NCBI RefSeq assembly: GCF_001723175.1
Contig: NC_064650.1
Span: 2,356,001 to 2,420,000 of the forward strand
Direction of reading: 5' to 3'
DNA length: 64,000 nt
Origin: Penicillium oxalicum
Lineage: Eukaryota > Ascomycota > Eurotiomycetes > Eurotiales > Aspergillaceae
In this document: piece by piece, positions 25,063-36,999 of the stretch
Layout: every line of letters begins with the position of its first letter
How positions within the stretch are numbered: the stretch's first letter is position 1
Notes under the pieces: generated by a model
What the model saw: only the letters and a program-made list of their open reading frames with translations
The model's database searches: none
What the model was told of the DNA's origin: nothing
Made by a program: the position numbers and the translations under genes

Positions 25063-27680
25063 ATGCGCTCCAGAACTGGCTGGTAAGTCTACACCGGCGT
25101 CCCGACGATGAATCATCGACTTGGTTCTCCGCTAATGGATTAAATTCTAGCTTGACATGTCGGACTCGCAAGCTCAAATGTACGCAGATCTCGGTCATCC
25201 CTACGGCGCAGATCCGAACACTGTCCCCCCATCCGAAGCTAACCCCGGATTACCAGGTGACGAACAAAGACCAGTCTGCGCCCAATGTCGCAAGGGCGGT
25301 CGCGAATGTCGGCCGAGCGAGGGAATTGTCTTTCGCCACCAGCAAAATGCATCTATGAATGATGGCGAACAGCAGGCACCAGAGGGTAGAGGGGAGTTGA
25401 AGGGGTTTTATTCGTATAAGAACACTTTCGACAAGGACAGTGTATGGCTTGACATTCCGAAGCACGGTGTGTATCAATCCCTCCCTCCCTCCCCTTCCTC
25501 TCCCTGGAGTTTGTTTACTCAAACAGGCTGCCGATGAAGTTCTAAATATGAATTCGTGATAGTGGTCTTTGTGGACAACTCCGACCCCTACGCCGAAGAC
25601 CTTGAGATCGCCGAATCCAGTGCCATCGCCTTGGCACAGACCCGGAATCAACGATGGGGGAGTACATCCAAGGCGAGCGACACGGATTCGCATGGCTTAG
25701 AGGCTTTATCCGCCGTCGCCTCTCATGATCGGTTCGCATACTCCCCCATGGCCCAGTCCACCCCCGAAACCATATCCTTTTCATCGCCCAATCGGTCCCG
25801 GAGCAGCATCATGCCCCCTCCCGCATCGCCGTCGATTTCAATATCTGCCAGTAGCAACAATACGAATATCAACTTCCTCCTCAACCCCTCACACTCAATA
25901 TCGCCACCTCTAGATCCATCTTTGACGCCGGGCCAGAGGAACGCTTCACTACCGTCGCGCCCAGCCGTATTATCGAGGCCCACGGCGATTGAACAGAGAG
26001 GGGACGGTCATGCCGAGACGGACTTTGAGGCTGCATTCTTGCTCCGGCATTATAGCGAGGGGCCTGGCTTATGGTATGTGCATGGATTCTTGTCGGTCGG
26101 TTTCGAGCTATTGGAGTTGACCAGATATATTTTCTATTTTGGCAGGATGGACCTTTTTGACCTGAGAACCTATTTCGCTTCCTGCGTCCCAGTGCGAGCG
26201 AGAATTAACCCTCTGCTCAAGTATGCAGCCTGCGCATATGCAGCGAAACAGTTGGGCCGGGTCAAGGGCGCCAAAGCCAAGATGGGCGGCGTGTGTTCTC
26301 GCCAAGCAGCCATGGAGGTCTGGCCTGACAAGGATTGTGATTTTGCCTGGATGGGGGCGAAATACTACGAGAAGGCTATCCAGCTGTTGATGAGAGAGCT
26401 TCAGCCAGACGCAGAAGCCCCGCCTCCACTTAGCACGCCAGAGGCTTTTGGTCAGTGGCAGGCGAATGAACTCGCCCAAGACGTGGCCAATCCGCGCAAA
26501 AGACGGCGACGAGTTTCCAACAACAGACTGTCGCGAGGCGTACATTCGGATGAGATCTTGGCGGCAACTGCTATCTTATCTGTCTATGAATTTCTCGATG
26601 CGACGGGTCCAGCCTGGAACCGCCATCTAAGCGGTGTCAAGACTTTGCTGGACGTGGCCGAGGTTGGAATCATGCCCTTGGAGCATCTCTCTCCCGAAGG
26701 GGAGAACCCTTATCAGTACCGCAAGTCTCGCTTGTCCAGAGCTCGCAAAGCGGCTTTTTGGAATTTTGCCAGGCAAGATTATCTTGCAGCATGTGAGTCT
26801 CATCCTCGTTGTCTTCCGGACCCCCTGCTCTCGGTTTTCATCACGCTGACCCCAGACACCAGTCATCAATGAGTGTCAAACGAGGCTCAACACAGACGAC
26901 ATTCTGATGTGGACCGAGGCCGGGCTGCTGCTCGACTCAATGGGCTTCGTGCTACCCAGCAACACAAGCGAAGCTGGATATCCGGAGGGGAGCGATGTGA
27001 TGAAAGAGGACCAGATTTGCAATGCTCTCGTCTGGATCATGTCGAAAATCGTCAACCACATTGGTTCGAATGAGAATGACAAACGGCCCGTGGATACCGG
27101 TTCCATCGGTCTCACCCAGCAGGCCACATTTGAGCGATGGTACCGACTCGAAGCTGAGCTTGATGCTTGGTACAGTGGCCTGCCAGATACATTCAAGCCG
27201 TGCGCGAGGATCGAGCCCTCGCGTGTCACACAACTTGGGTCCTCTGGTGAATTCAAGGACCTTGCCACACTTCAGGAGATCTGGCACACCATTCCAATGT
27301 GTGCGTCGGGTATGCAGCACTATCATATGGCTCGTATCCTCATGTTGATCAACAAGCCTCACGAGTCGACTGGACGGCAGAATACCATTACGTTGCGACT
27401 GCAGTCCTATCGATCGATTGAGGCAGAGATTGGATATCACAGTCGCGAAATCCTAGGCATCGGTCTAGCGCGGCCGGATGGTGCTGTGCGAATCAACTCA
27501 TTGCAGCCCTTGTTTGTGGCGGGTCAGTGTCTCACGGATTCCCGGGAGCGACGCACAGCGATTCGCTTGCTCCGCGCCATCGAGGCCGACCTGGGCTGGG
27601 CGACAGAGTACCGCGTACAGCAGCTGCTCAAAGAATGGGGGTGGGAAGAGAGTTCCTTGCATTCGGCGGCGGGCACGTGA
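25063..27680 (+). CDS. Zn2Cys6 fungal-specific transcription factor
   Basis: Exons are 25063-25082, 25151-25179, 25257-25466, 25563-26792 and 26863-27680 (768 aa). The start MRSRTGCLTC places the zinc cluster at the extreme N-terminus: Cys7, 10, 17, 24, 27 and 34 (C-x2-C-x6-C-x6-C-x2-C-x6-C), a binuclear zinc DNA-binding domain. Intron 1 cuts the Cys7 codon (TG|C) and intron 2 the Cys17 codon (T|GT), so both must be removed for DNA binding. After the cluster comes a conserved-looking segment (RPSEGIVFRHQQNASMN), a Ser/Pro-rich linker, then a long mostly helical region like the fungal transcription factor domain 2 family. A basic stretch, NPRKRRRR, could be a nuclear localisation signal. It is nuclear by family; its targets are unknown. 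The nearest candidates are the secreted-enzyme genes at 30-37 kb. Confidence 0.88.
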
Positions 27681-29131
27681 CGGCCCCCAGCTTCATAAAT
27701 ATGATCCCCCACTCTCAAGGCGGTGCCAAGATGCACACGCTCGGCTGGTTCGGTCAGCAAATGTCCCACGGGAGTTTCTCGGCGTACAGTATCACACCTC
27801 AATGAGAGAGGAAACTCCCGATGCTGTGATTTCACTATGTCGACTTGGCGAGCTAGGCTTTGAGGACTCGTGCAGAGCCCCATGGTTCAGCTCTCGCGTC
27901 GCACGCGCTTGGCTCAAATCGGTGCGAACGCAGCCAGGTCTCGTGCCCGATGGGATCAATATAATCCCCTAAATGCGTTTCAGATGCAGCCTAATAACGA
28001 CTCACGACTTCCATTTCTATGACGTTTAATTACACTACCTTTAACAAGCTAATCAAGAGGAGGTGGACTGTGTATGGGCGGGGGGTGTTCACATACATGG
28101 ACATTTGATGGATATGAGGTCCGATTCTCGGATTTTTGAAGTCCGCCCCCGCTGGACTTGGAAGACTTGGCCGTGGCCGAGGATGGAAATAGACTCTGGA
28201 CTGGGATAATATTTATTTTAATCTATACCCTAGCGAGGACAAATCAAGTATTCGTGAATGCTGTAAATCCGACGTGATCTTAGTGATGTTTATCTTGACC
28301 TTCGCCCGGGCGTCGGTTATGTAGGAGACGCATTGTAATCAAAGTGGCACACCTCATGACCCCGTACCATATAGATGGTGTTAAGACTGAAAGCCCAGAA
28401 TGTCAAGTTATGAGTATTATGCCCGACAGGCATATTGAAGAATATGAAGCTTTGGAAGAGGCACCAACAAAATTGCACTTCTTTTTCGTCCGCATATGTG
28501 TTACGGATTAGAATCAGGAACTTAGAACCCTTCGCCAGGCTCCAAATCAGTCCCGCTCAATTCCAATCAATGACTCCTTTTGTCGCTGTCTGCAGGTGTT
28601 TGGGGACTGGGAGCCCGTAAAACCTATCCCGGGCAGGCGAGATCAACTTGGTACCATAGTAGGTAACCTTAGTACCTAATGCAGGAACCAACTCAGCTTC
28701 CTTTTAAGGTGCCCGGTTGCCTGCTGAGATCTTGAAGAGTCAGACTCAGGACTAATTAATAGCCTCTTGGAGATTTACGATGAGATGACCCCGGTAGGTC
28801 GAGAACCCTGTGATATATAGATCATCCTTTTGGCCATGGAGGCTAGGGTGCCTAGTCAGTGTAGAAAGAAATATGAAAGTACCAGAAGAAATTCGAAGAG
28901 GGAGAAAAGTAGGTGAGATTGCAAAGAGCCGATTAGAAGACGATAAGTTGGATGCTGAGTCGGTTGAATTATTGTAATATGGAAGGTATGTATACCATCT
29001 GATGTTTTACATGCAGGATAGGGCCGAGTGTACATGGGTACAGTTTTATGTAGTCGACGTAGTTGTTAACATTCGAGATGAGAGGGATGATAAAATATAA
29101 TTTCAATTTAAAGTAAATCAATCACGGTTAC
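27681..29131. other. Intergenic, no gene seen
   Basis: 3' flank of the Zn2Cys6 gene. Moderately AT-rich, with scattered TACCTA-type words (about 28650-28680). No open frame with coding character. Confidence 0.5.
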
Positions 29132-29203
29132 GGGGGCTTGGCGCAGCGGTAGCGCGTGTGATTCCAGTCCACAAGGTCATCAGTTCAAATCTGGTAGCCC
29201 TCA
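29132..29203 (+). tRNA. tRNA-Trp (anticodon CCA)
   Basis: A 72-nt cloverleaf without an intron. The acceptor stem GGGGGCT pairs with AGCCCTC (one G-U), then discriminator A. The D arm is GCGC/GCGC; the anticodon arm is TGTGA-TTCCAGT-CCACA with anticodon CCA; the variable loop is AGGTC; the T arm is ATCAG-TTCAAAT-CTGGT. The last anticodon-stem pair is an A31-C39 mismatch. A T5 run at 29212-29216 gives a Pol III terminator. An identical copy lies on the opposite strand about 440 bp away. Confidence 0.92.
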
Positions 29204-29643
29204 ACCGAGTCTTTTTGTCTGTAGCTCTTGGGTGGACTATCTAACCCAAGCAGCCTTTTTACAATACATCCTATTTCCCGTGGAAACGTGCCCTCTACTT
29301 ACCAATCGACAAGTCGAGGATTGCTATCATGCGGAAGGACTCTCCCATCTATTCAATCTTTGCCGTCGGGGATATGGCCACGGACTTCGAGGGCCTTGAC
29401 GGGAAGACAGCATCCATACTTTTTAGCATATTCCGGACCTTCAGATGTCCACAGGTGGAACAGAGTGTCCCTACTTGTCGCTTGCGAAATGGGGGTGGGG
29501 GAGAACTAATCCTTACAGCCAAATGAGCATGTACGAATCAAATCATATTTTTACTGGAAATTAAAAAAAAATCAAGACTGATGGTCACTATTAGCCAGTT
29601 TATCACACCAAGACTCGACTGTTGAGAAGACAAAAAAGAACGC
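29204..29643. other. Spacer between the inverted tRNA-Trp genes
   Basis: A 440-bp spacer with no recognisable gene. The two tRNA 3' ends face inwards, so their terminator T runs lie at its two edges (29212-29216 on +, about 29632-29637 read from -). Confidence 0.6.
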
Positions 29644-29715
29644 TGAGGGCTACCAGATTTGAACTGATGACCTTGTGGACTGGAATCACACGCGCTACCG
29701 CTGCGCCAAGCCCCC
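29644..29715 (-). tRNA. tRNA-Trp (anticodon CCA), inverted second copy
   Basis: Base-for-base identical over 72 nt to the copy at 29132-29203, but on the minus strand. Downstream, on the minus strand, is a TTCTTTTTTG terminator. Flanks beyond the tRNA show little similarity except near the terminators. The same A31-C39 mismatch is present. Confidence 0.92.
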
Positions 29716-30117
29716 GTCCGTTACGTAAGGTGGCGGACTGTTTGTTAATAGAAATCAACTCAAAACGGTTGAATTGCTCATGTTCGGATTCTCGATGTTT
29801 CCTGCCGAGTTGGTGGGATATCGTTCATGGATTAGACTTCGAGAACCACGAGTAACCCCGCGCTGAGAACAGCCAAAGAACCGGCAAATACTCCTCCTCG
29901 AGTATTGTCCCTGATGTCTTTCGCGAGATATGTCTGATTTAATCGGCAGACTTATTCACGATAGGCGTGGTACACTTTTTGAGGAAATGCACTCAATATC
30001 CTTGAAAAGCATGATACTACATTAATGCCCAGTGATGGAATCAGCCTCCCGAAGATCCAAACTTTTCAAAAATTGAATAAACGTAGATACTCAGATTGAC
30101 TATGTACAAGCACTTAA
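29716..30117. other. Intergenic, no gene seen
   Basis: Carries the upstream (5') side of the minus-strand tRNA and the 3' flank of the feruloyl esterase gene. Nothing else is visible. Confidence 0.5.
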
Positions 30118-31778
30118 CTAAACACATTTCCAGGAGTTTTCATCTTCGTACGGCCCCGGACCAACATGCTTATTGCGCTTAGGGTACTTGCAGTGCTTAC
30201 GACGATAATCCACCGCCGTGCCATTGAACTTTGTGCCTCGCACATACTCTGGTGCAATACCTTTCTCAACCCATTGCACCATCGCGAGTAGAACATTGTC
30301 CTCGGGGTTGTTCCCTGCAAACGTGCCCATACCCTGACCGATGGACCCGGCCCCTTCCCCTGTACTGCAGTGACTCATGCCGCTAATGGGGAAGAAGCGA
30401 TAGAAATCATCCAGCTCAGTAGGGCTGCGGCTCATTGTATCGGCGACGTGCTTGTAGTACATTTTTGAGCTGTCCGAGGTGATGATGGGATCTTCCATCC
30501 CGTGGTAATGAAGGACCTTGCCCTTCTTCTTTTGGAACGCGGAGATGTCGCCCTGGAACGTGGAGAGATTGAATGGGTCCTGTGCGTCTGCAACGAGAGC
30601 ATCGTGAATGGTCCATGAGGTAGGGTCCCATGATGGATCGCTGTAGACAACGTAGCGGAACCAGTCCGTGGCGTAGCTGAATGACCTGCCATTATAGTAG
30701 ATGAAGGAGGCAGGAATCTCCGAGCCAGGTTGCATCCGCGGATACAAGAGCGTATCATTGTCACCATACAAGGGACTGAAGACCCTGTTGACAGTCTCTA
30801 ACTGGGTGCCAGTCAGGCAGGAGCTCGACCCGCCATGGGTCGTCGAGTTGCAAAGCAATGTCTCGAAGACAGGATGGCAGAGATCGGGGTCTTCGATCAA
30901 TCCGTCCGCGGCGCCATCGAGATCATCACACTGCCGAAGAATCTCCTCATGGACCGTGGCCCACTGTGCACCAGTCACGAAACTTGCCGCACTTGAATTG
31001 CCCGTGATTGTGAGGAAGCGAGCCCCCCAGTTGATCAAATTGATTTGGTTGAATGCAGGCGATCCCGCGAGCACCCCGTCAAAGTCATCAGGGAATTTCT
31101 GCACAGCTTTCCACCCTTGCCGGCCTCCAGTTGAGCAGCCCATATAATAGGATTTGTCATAGCCCCGGCTGTAGAACTGTTTCGTGATCTCCTTGCCGAC
31201 AACAACACAGGTGTGCATGGCGCGGTAGGCATAGTCGGCGACGGTTTCGTTGTTGCGATAAAAAGAGACACCAGTATCACCAAAATGACCATTGTTGGTG
31301 GCGACAGTAGCAAAGCCGTATTGTGTCGTATAGAACATGTCCGAATACTGGAGGCCTGCGGATTGAAAAAAAAGATGAGTTCGAATTGTAAGATTCTACA
31401 GGTGGGGATATTCAGCTTACATCCACCTATTCCACCATTTCCTGTACTCAGAAACCGTCCAGAGTAGTTGCTGGGCAGCCAAGCCTCCATGTAAATCTGA
31501 CTCTTCGGCGAAGTCGTCACATTGAGAGACACTCGACAGAAGTCAAAGGGAGTCTTATTGCCGTAAGCGTTGCCTGCACAGGTGGAAGGGATATTTTCCA
31601 TGGAAATGTTGGTCCCAGCCGCTACGTATGTAACGCCATGAATGGTTGCGTCGTGGACCTTGATCTTGTGGGAGAATTGTTCACATTTCTTTTGGAACGA
31701 GCCATTACCATCCGTTTTTCTGATGGCGACAGCAGAGGCAGTGGCGACAAGCCCTGAAACTAGCAAAGATAAGTGCAT
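30118..31778 (-). CDS. faeB: Tannase-family feruloyl esterase (FaeB-like), secreted
   Basis: Exons are 31778-31421 and 31355-30118 (531 aa); the 65-nt intron is GTAAGC to CCGCAG. The N-terminus MHLSLLVSGLVATASAVA is a signal peptide. The tannase-family CS-D-HC signature is visible: Cys193-Ser194 in GCSTGGRQG (nucleophile), Asp408 in MEDPIIT, and His448-Cys449 in MSHCSTG, with the two Cys expected to form a disulfide beside the triad. A Ca-binding-loop-like DDLDGAADGLIEDP lies near 263-276, and many N-glycosylation sequons are present. Length and motifs fit fungal feruloyl esterase B, which releases ferulic or p-coumaric acid from plant cell-wall polysaccharides; a tannase or other aryl-ester specificity cannot be excluded. 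It is divergent from the GMC oxidoreductase gene. Confidence 0.88.
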
Positions 31779-31870
31779 GCTGAAGAATGATGATGCGACT
31801 CAGACCCAGTGGATTGAGGAGACTGTCTGGAGACTCGAAGTGGCCTTGACTTCCGTACGGCCGGGCACAC

Positions 31871-31877
31871 TTATATA
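31871..31877 (-). promoter_or_regulatory. Candidate TATA box of the faeB-like gene
   Basis: On the minus strand this reads TATATAA, about 93 bp upstream of the ATG, a normal spacing for a fungal TATA promoter with a short leader. Confidence 0.55.
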
Positions 31878-32432
31878 CCCTGCTGTGCCGTGTTGATGCG
31901 ATCTACCGGAATCATGAAAGCTGCAGATACTGCATTTCTGTAAAAAGGGGTAAGCCAGGCTTTCCAGATACAGTAAAATTACGTCGTCTGATTGCAGAGT
32001 AAGTGCCTTTTGACGAAAGTCTAATGCTCCGGGCTGTATGGGGCCCCGCAATTTAGCCGGAAAAGTGGAAGCTTAGTAGGGATTTCCCCGCACGGTACAC
32101 GAGTCAGGACGGCACTTTGGACGACTAGTCATGCCGATGGACTGAGACCGAGGCTTTGGAGGCCTGGGAAAGTGTGTAATATTCCATGCCGATAGTCTTG
32201 CCGCGTATATTTTACTGTCTGACGGGGCGAAACTTGTGTTCGTCACCGCTCTACTGTAAAAAATGGTCCTTACGTGATTGGGAGTGATTCAAGCATCACT
32301 GCGAGCTGAGGAAGCACATTGTGGATCCCACTTTTGTTCTGGGTAGAATATAGCACTATTGGGCATCATACTGTTGATAAAAACCAGCTGCCTCACCATA
32401 GGGACGTTCAGGTACTGCCAGTCATTGAGTCA

Positions 32433-32447
32433 GGGGGGGGGGGGGGG
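32433..32447 (+). repeat. G homopolymer, 15 nt
   Basis: A run of 15 G on the + strand in the faeB/GMC intergenic region, in the same orientation as the longer runs at 12.7-12.9 kb. Confidence 0.85.
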
Positions 32448-35272
32448 CATTCTCCATTGTACTTCCACGGATGACTTTCTATATAATAGGCTTCGCTGCA
32501 TCACGAAGACCAAGGGTCCCATGGCTTTGGATCCGGTCGAGAGGACTTGCGCTCTCAAAAGTGTACTTTGAGGGTCAGAGATGTAACGTAGGCCACTAGG
32601 TGCGAGAGTGACATATTGTCACATATTGCGCAAGCTGGAGAGATTATACCTCACAGTCATGATTCAGTCGACTGCAGAAAAGGCTGATTCATCATGTCTT
32701 CAATCCGACCAACGGTCTTGTACAGTAATGGTAGATCATTTTGCTTACCAACCCATCATTCATGTAGAACCTATACTCGGACCATGCGCCTACAAGCCGG
32801 ACACTGCAACCTCGCCAGTTCGGCAGTGCTCGTTCAAGCGAAACGTCACCGCTGGTGCGGCAGCTCTGTTTTGAACCCCGTAAAACTCTAAGTCTGCTCA
32901 CGAGAATTAGCCATTGAAGACGTTCAATTTGGACCGGCAACTGAAGAGGTACCCAAAGACCGCCTATGCCGAAGACTACAGCAAAGTACAGTACGGTAAC
33001 TTTAGCGGCATAAGAAGGATATTACTAGTGGACAATGGGAACTAACGGGACTATCAAGACAGGATAAGTTCGATTCTTGCTCTTCGTGTTTTGTAAAGAT
33101 GCTGCATGAGATGATATGCATTGACACAGATATGGTCGTTGAATAGACATATGCCTTGTGATCGGCTGGCCATCCCAACCTTCTTGCTTAAGCTACATCG
33201 CCACGCGCAGAAGAATTGGCTCGTAATCACCCTATTGAACGAGCCCCGAAGTGAAAATTTTTAGCCTTGTCCATTCTGGTGGTATTCGCTGGGAGAGCCC
33301 CGAAGAGGACAGGAGTTATCATGGTGGTGAAACTCGATATTTCGGGGCATTTCATAAACTTGTAGTCAGATTATTCGAGCGCTATGAACAAGAATTTGGA
33401 AATCAATACAATATACATTGATTCGCAAAATGCCAAGCGAGCGGCAAGTCGAGACTTGATCGCTACCTACCTGCCCACGTACGAGATTGGATACTCATGT
33501 CTCGACTGGCTCTCTTTGAATCCTTGACCTCGGTCAAGCTTATTTTGATGATCCTCGAAGGCTGTGCCGACGTGGATCTTGCACCGCGCTTGCGCTCTGA
33601 CCATGACTCAGAGGTGAAATTGATGTATACAAGGTGAAGCTTTTTCTTCCAGTATATTCTTCGCTAAGCCATGGCAGACACCAACCCAATTTCAAAAGTT
33701 TCAAAATGACATCTCAATGAAACACGCACGAGGGTTGGATGGCCTCTCGAATGACAGATATGTAGTCTCCAGCGGAGTAATTGTTTCAGCATTCAAGCCG
33801 ATAGGGGTTGCTGGTCCTTGGCAGTGCTTCAGATCAACCGTAGACGCTCTGAAGAAAGTAAATTGACCGCATTAAGTTACCCAACAGTGGTGCAAATGCA
33901 AACAGGGACTCTGATGATGCAGCCCAAATAAACGATCGAGGCCCTTTAGTCTTTTGCAAGCCTACGGCTCATCCTCGGCACCGGCGAGCAAGATCAGCGC
34001 CGGGCGATGAAACATTTCCTTGGCGTCGCGTCGCCGGTCCGAACGGGAAGACGAGACAGGGAAGTTCCTTCGAACACACATTTGCTTCTCCGTCTGATTG
34101 GTGGACTGCGGAGAGACTGACCCAGGGATACTGACAGCTGCCATTAATCAGCTACAAGCGTCGGCAATCGGCTGCAATTTACGGTGCGAATCGGACGGTG
34201 GAAAAAAAGTTGATCAGATAACGATCACCTGATGAAGAATCGATTGCACGCAGGGAAATCCTTCAGCCGATCATTTCCCGTTGTTTCATAAACTCTACCG
34301 CCTTCAACCCACTTTCGATTCCTTTCCTCATTCAATGAAGTGGATGAAGTGGAGTGGTAGGAACCACGCAACCACTAACAGTCCAAGAGGAAAATCTTCG
34401 GAAATCCAAGTCGAATCGGGAGATGCGGTGGCTTCGCTCCGAGTCGCGGCTCAGAACTTTGAATCGATGCAACGCTGAAGACATCAAGATAGGGCGCACT
34501 ATGCACTCAGACTCCTCCCACTACCTGCCACCTGGACCCGGCACCTAGTCTTTCAATGCCATCTTGCCGTCGTTCCATACAATCACAAGTTTCATTTTGG
34601 GATGATCCTGGGCCCACGAGCACGCTCCTCCTTTCAGTCTCAGACCGTGAGTGAAAAACCCTGCAAGTCTATTCTGGGTCTTCAGGCCGTTGAAAGACCC
34701 ACTCAATCTGGCATCTCGGGACTCGGAAACCCAGTGAAACATCGTCATCCCAATAGTGGAGGTGCGGGCCATCTCGAACGATTGCTATTGCTTGCACCAT
34801 GAAATCATTGTGCGGTTCCAGCATCCCCCTTGGACCAGCCCTCAGAGGTGCTCTTGTTTCATGCTCGTAAGGATTCGATTATTAGAGGATTACTCAGGAG
34901 GGTCTAATGGTTCTAGTCCCTGATTCTCTGGCCTAAATGGTGTTCCCTGCTTTCAGAAGGCTCTCGAAGAGATCCACTGCACCAGAAACTCAGTGGCTTG
35001 GATGCTTGGTTTCTTTCTAGCAAGGGAATAGATCTGCACTTGGGACAGCAAAGCCACTGCGATACGCCGTGAACTATGACACCATCAAGAGAAAAAAGAA
35101 CGGCCGGAAGTTCGACCTGGGCTCGGAGAAGGCTGAAATGGGAAATAAGGAGAGAAATCTAGAATGATGGTACGTTAAATAGCCTGGAAGGCCACGCCTT
35201 TGAATGCTTGGATCGAAAAATTAACTTTGTAAATTCTATACCCCTTTCAGCCCAAGCGCATATCCTGCCAAA

Positions 35273-36999
35273 ATGCAGCTCTTGCGCGTGAGCCTCCAAG
35301 CAGCGTTGATCGCTGCGGCTGGTAGCCTGGCTTCGGCTTCAACTTTCAAGAGTGATCACTATGATTATATCGTCGTCGGAGGCGGCCCCTCGGGTATCAT
35401 CGCCGCGGAGAGATTTGTCGAGGCGGGCAAGAAAGTCCTCCTTCTTGAGCGTGGTCAAGGGCCAACCGTGGCCACCGGCGCCAACGATACTCTTCCCTGG
35501 AACAACGAGTTGACACCAATTGACCTGCCCGGACTGTCTGCAGATATCGGAGCTCTTCCAGAATGGAAGCAGTACATGTGCACCGATACTGCAGGCAACG
35601 CAGCCTGTGTCCTCGGAGGCGGCACAACGGTCAACTACATGGTCTTTATCCACCCCTCCGATCACGATTTCGACCACAACAGCAACTGGCCTGCTGGGTG
35701 GAAGTGGAGGGACATCAAGCCTGCTGCGGAGAGACTCTACGAGCGAAATGCGGGCACAACCCAGCCGTCTATCGATGGCAAGCGATACGATCAGGGTGCC
35801 TACAACGTTCTCTCGCGCTTCTTCAACAGACTTGGCTGGAAGTCAGTCGACACCATCGACGAGCCTAACAAGAAACACAAGGTCTACAGTTACCCTGCGT
35901 GGAACATCAAGGACTCGGTTCGCGCAGGACCTGTCCGGACTTACTTGCCCATTGCCCAAAAGAGCGAGTCCTTCGATCTGCACCTGGGCGTGAAAGTGCT
36001 TCGGGTTGTGCGCGAAGGCTCCAAGATCACCGGTGTCGAGGTGCAAACAGGCTCCAACGAGACCGAGATCGTTACTGTGGGCCCCAATGGTCGCGTCGTT
36101 CTCGCCGCCGGTGCCCTGTCCACTCCGCGCCTCCTCTTCAACTCGGGTATCGGCCCGGCGAAGCAGATTGAAATGGCCCAGAGCAGCGGCATTGCTGTCC
36201 CCGCTAAGGAGGACTGGATTCAACTGCCAGTCGGCGTCGGTCTCATGGATCACCCCATCTTCACGATCACAGTCAAGACCAACGGAACATTTGGCATTCC
36301 CGACTACAACAGCATTCTCGATGGCAGTGACGCCACCGACATTGAGCTCTACAAGCAAGGCAGCGGCCTTCTGACCCAAGGCAAGCACCGCATGATCTTC
36401 TTCAGCTCAAACACCTTCCGCAACCACACTCGCTACTACCAGGGTTCTTGCGCTCCGAGCAAAAACGGCGTTATCGGCATCAAGGTTTACATGACCCACG
36501 GACTCACCTCGCACGGTGTTCTCGGTCTCGATTCCAAGCAAAACACCGTCGTCCAGAAGTCCCCCTACATGCAGACTCCCGATGACCGTATGGCCGCTCG
36601 CGCCTTCATTCAGGGTTTGGTCAAGGATATTGAGGCTCCCTCGTCCGGTCTGACTCTGGTGGACAATCTTAACACCACCGCCATTCTGAAGAGCCTGACA
36701 CCCGGTACTCACTATGCCACTACCGCGAAGATGGGCGTGGACGATGGCCGCAAGAACGGTACCTCTGTGGTGGATACCAACACCAAGGTCTACGGCACTG
36801 ACAACCTGGTAAGAACTATCCCGTCAGCTTTCTCACTGATATATGCTTGAAGAAACACGACATATACTGATAATTCATCTCACTACCGCAGTTCATTGTC
36901 GATGGCAGTATTCACCCCGACCTTTCCACGGGTAATATCCAGGCTACCATCATGGTCGTTGCGGAGGCTGCCGCAGCCAAGATTTTGGCTGTGAATTAA
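35273..36999 (+). CDS. GMC flavo-oxidoreductase, cellobiose-dehydrogenase-flavodomain-like, secreted
   Basis: Exons are 35273-36808 and 36892-36999 (547 aa), joined in phase 0. Signal peptide at about residues 1-22. The FAD-binding motif is VVGGGPSG (34-41), with LLLER (56-60) at the end of the second strand. CVLGGGTTVN (112-121) is the second GMC signature region. The catalytic pair is probably His480 (GTHYATT) and Asn527 (STGNIQAT), the latter encoded in the short second exon. The AGPVRTYL segment and general order resemble the flavodomain of cellobiose dehydrogenase, but no cytochrome domain is present. Such enzymes oxidise sugars or aromatic alcohols and can supply electrons or peroxide for lignocellulose attack. 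The substrate is unproven. It is divergent from the feruloyl esterase gene. Confidence 0.85.

Larger units (their letters stand above)
31779..35272. other. Divergent intergenic region between faeB-like and GMC genes (3.5 kb)
   Basis: This holds the promoters of both secreted-enzyme genes. It contains a 15-nt G run at 32433-32447. No gene is supported; the open frames are short and unrecognised. At 3.5 kb it is long for one shared promoter, so the two genes may be regulated separately. Confidence 0.5.
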
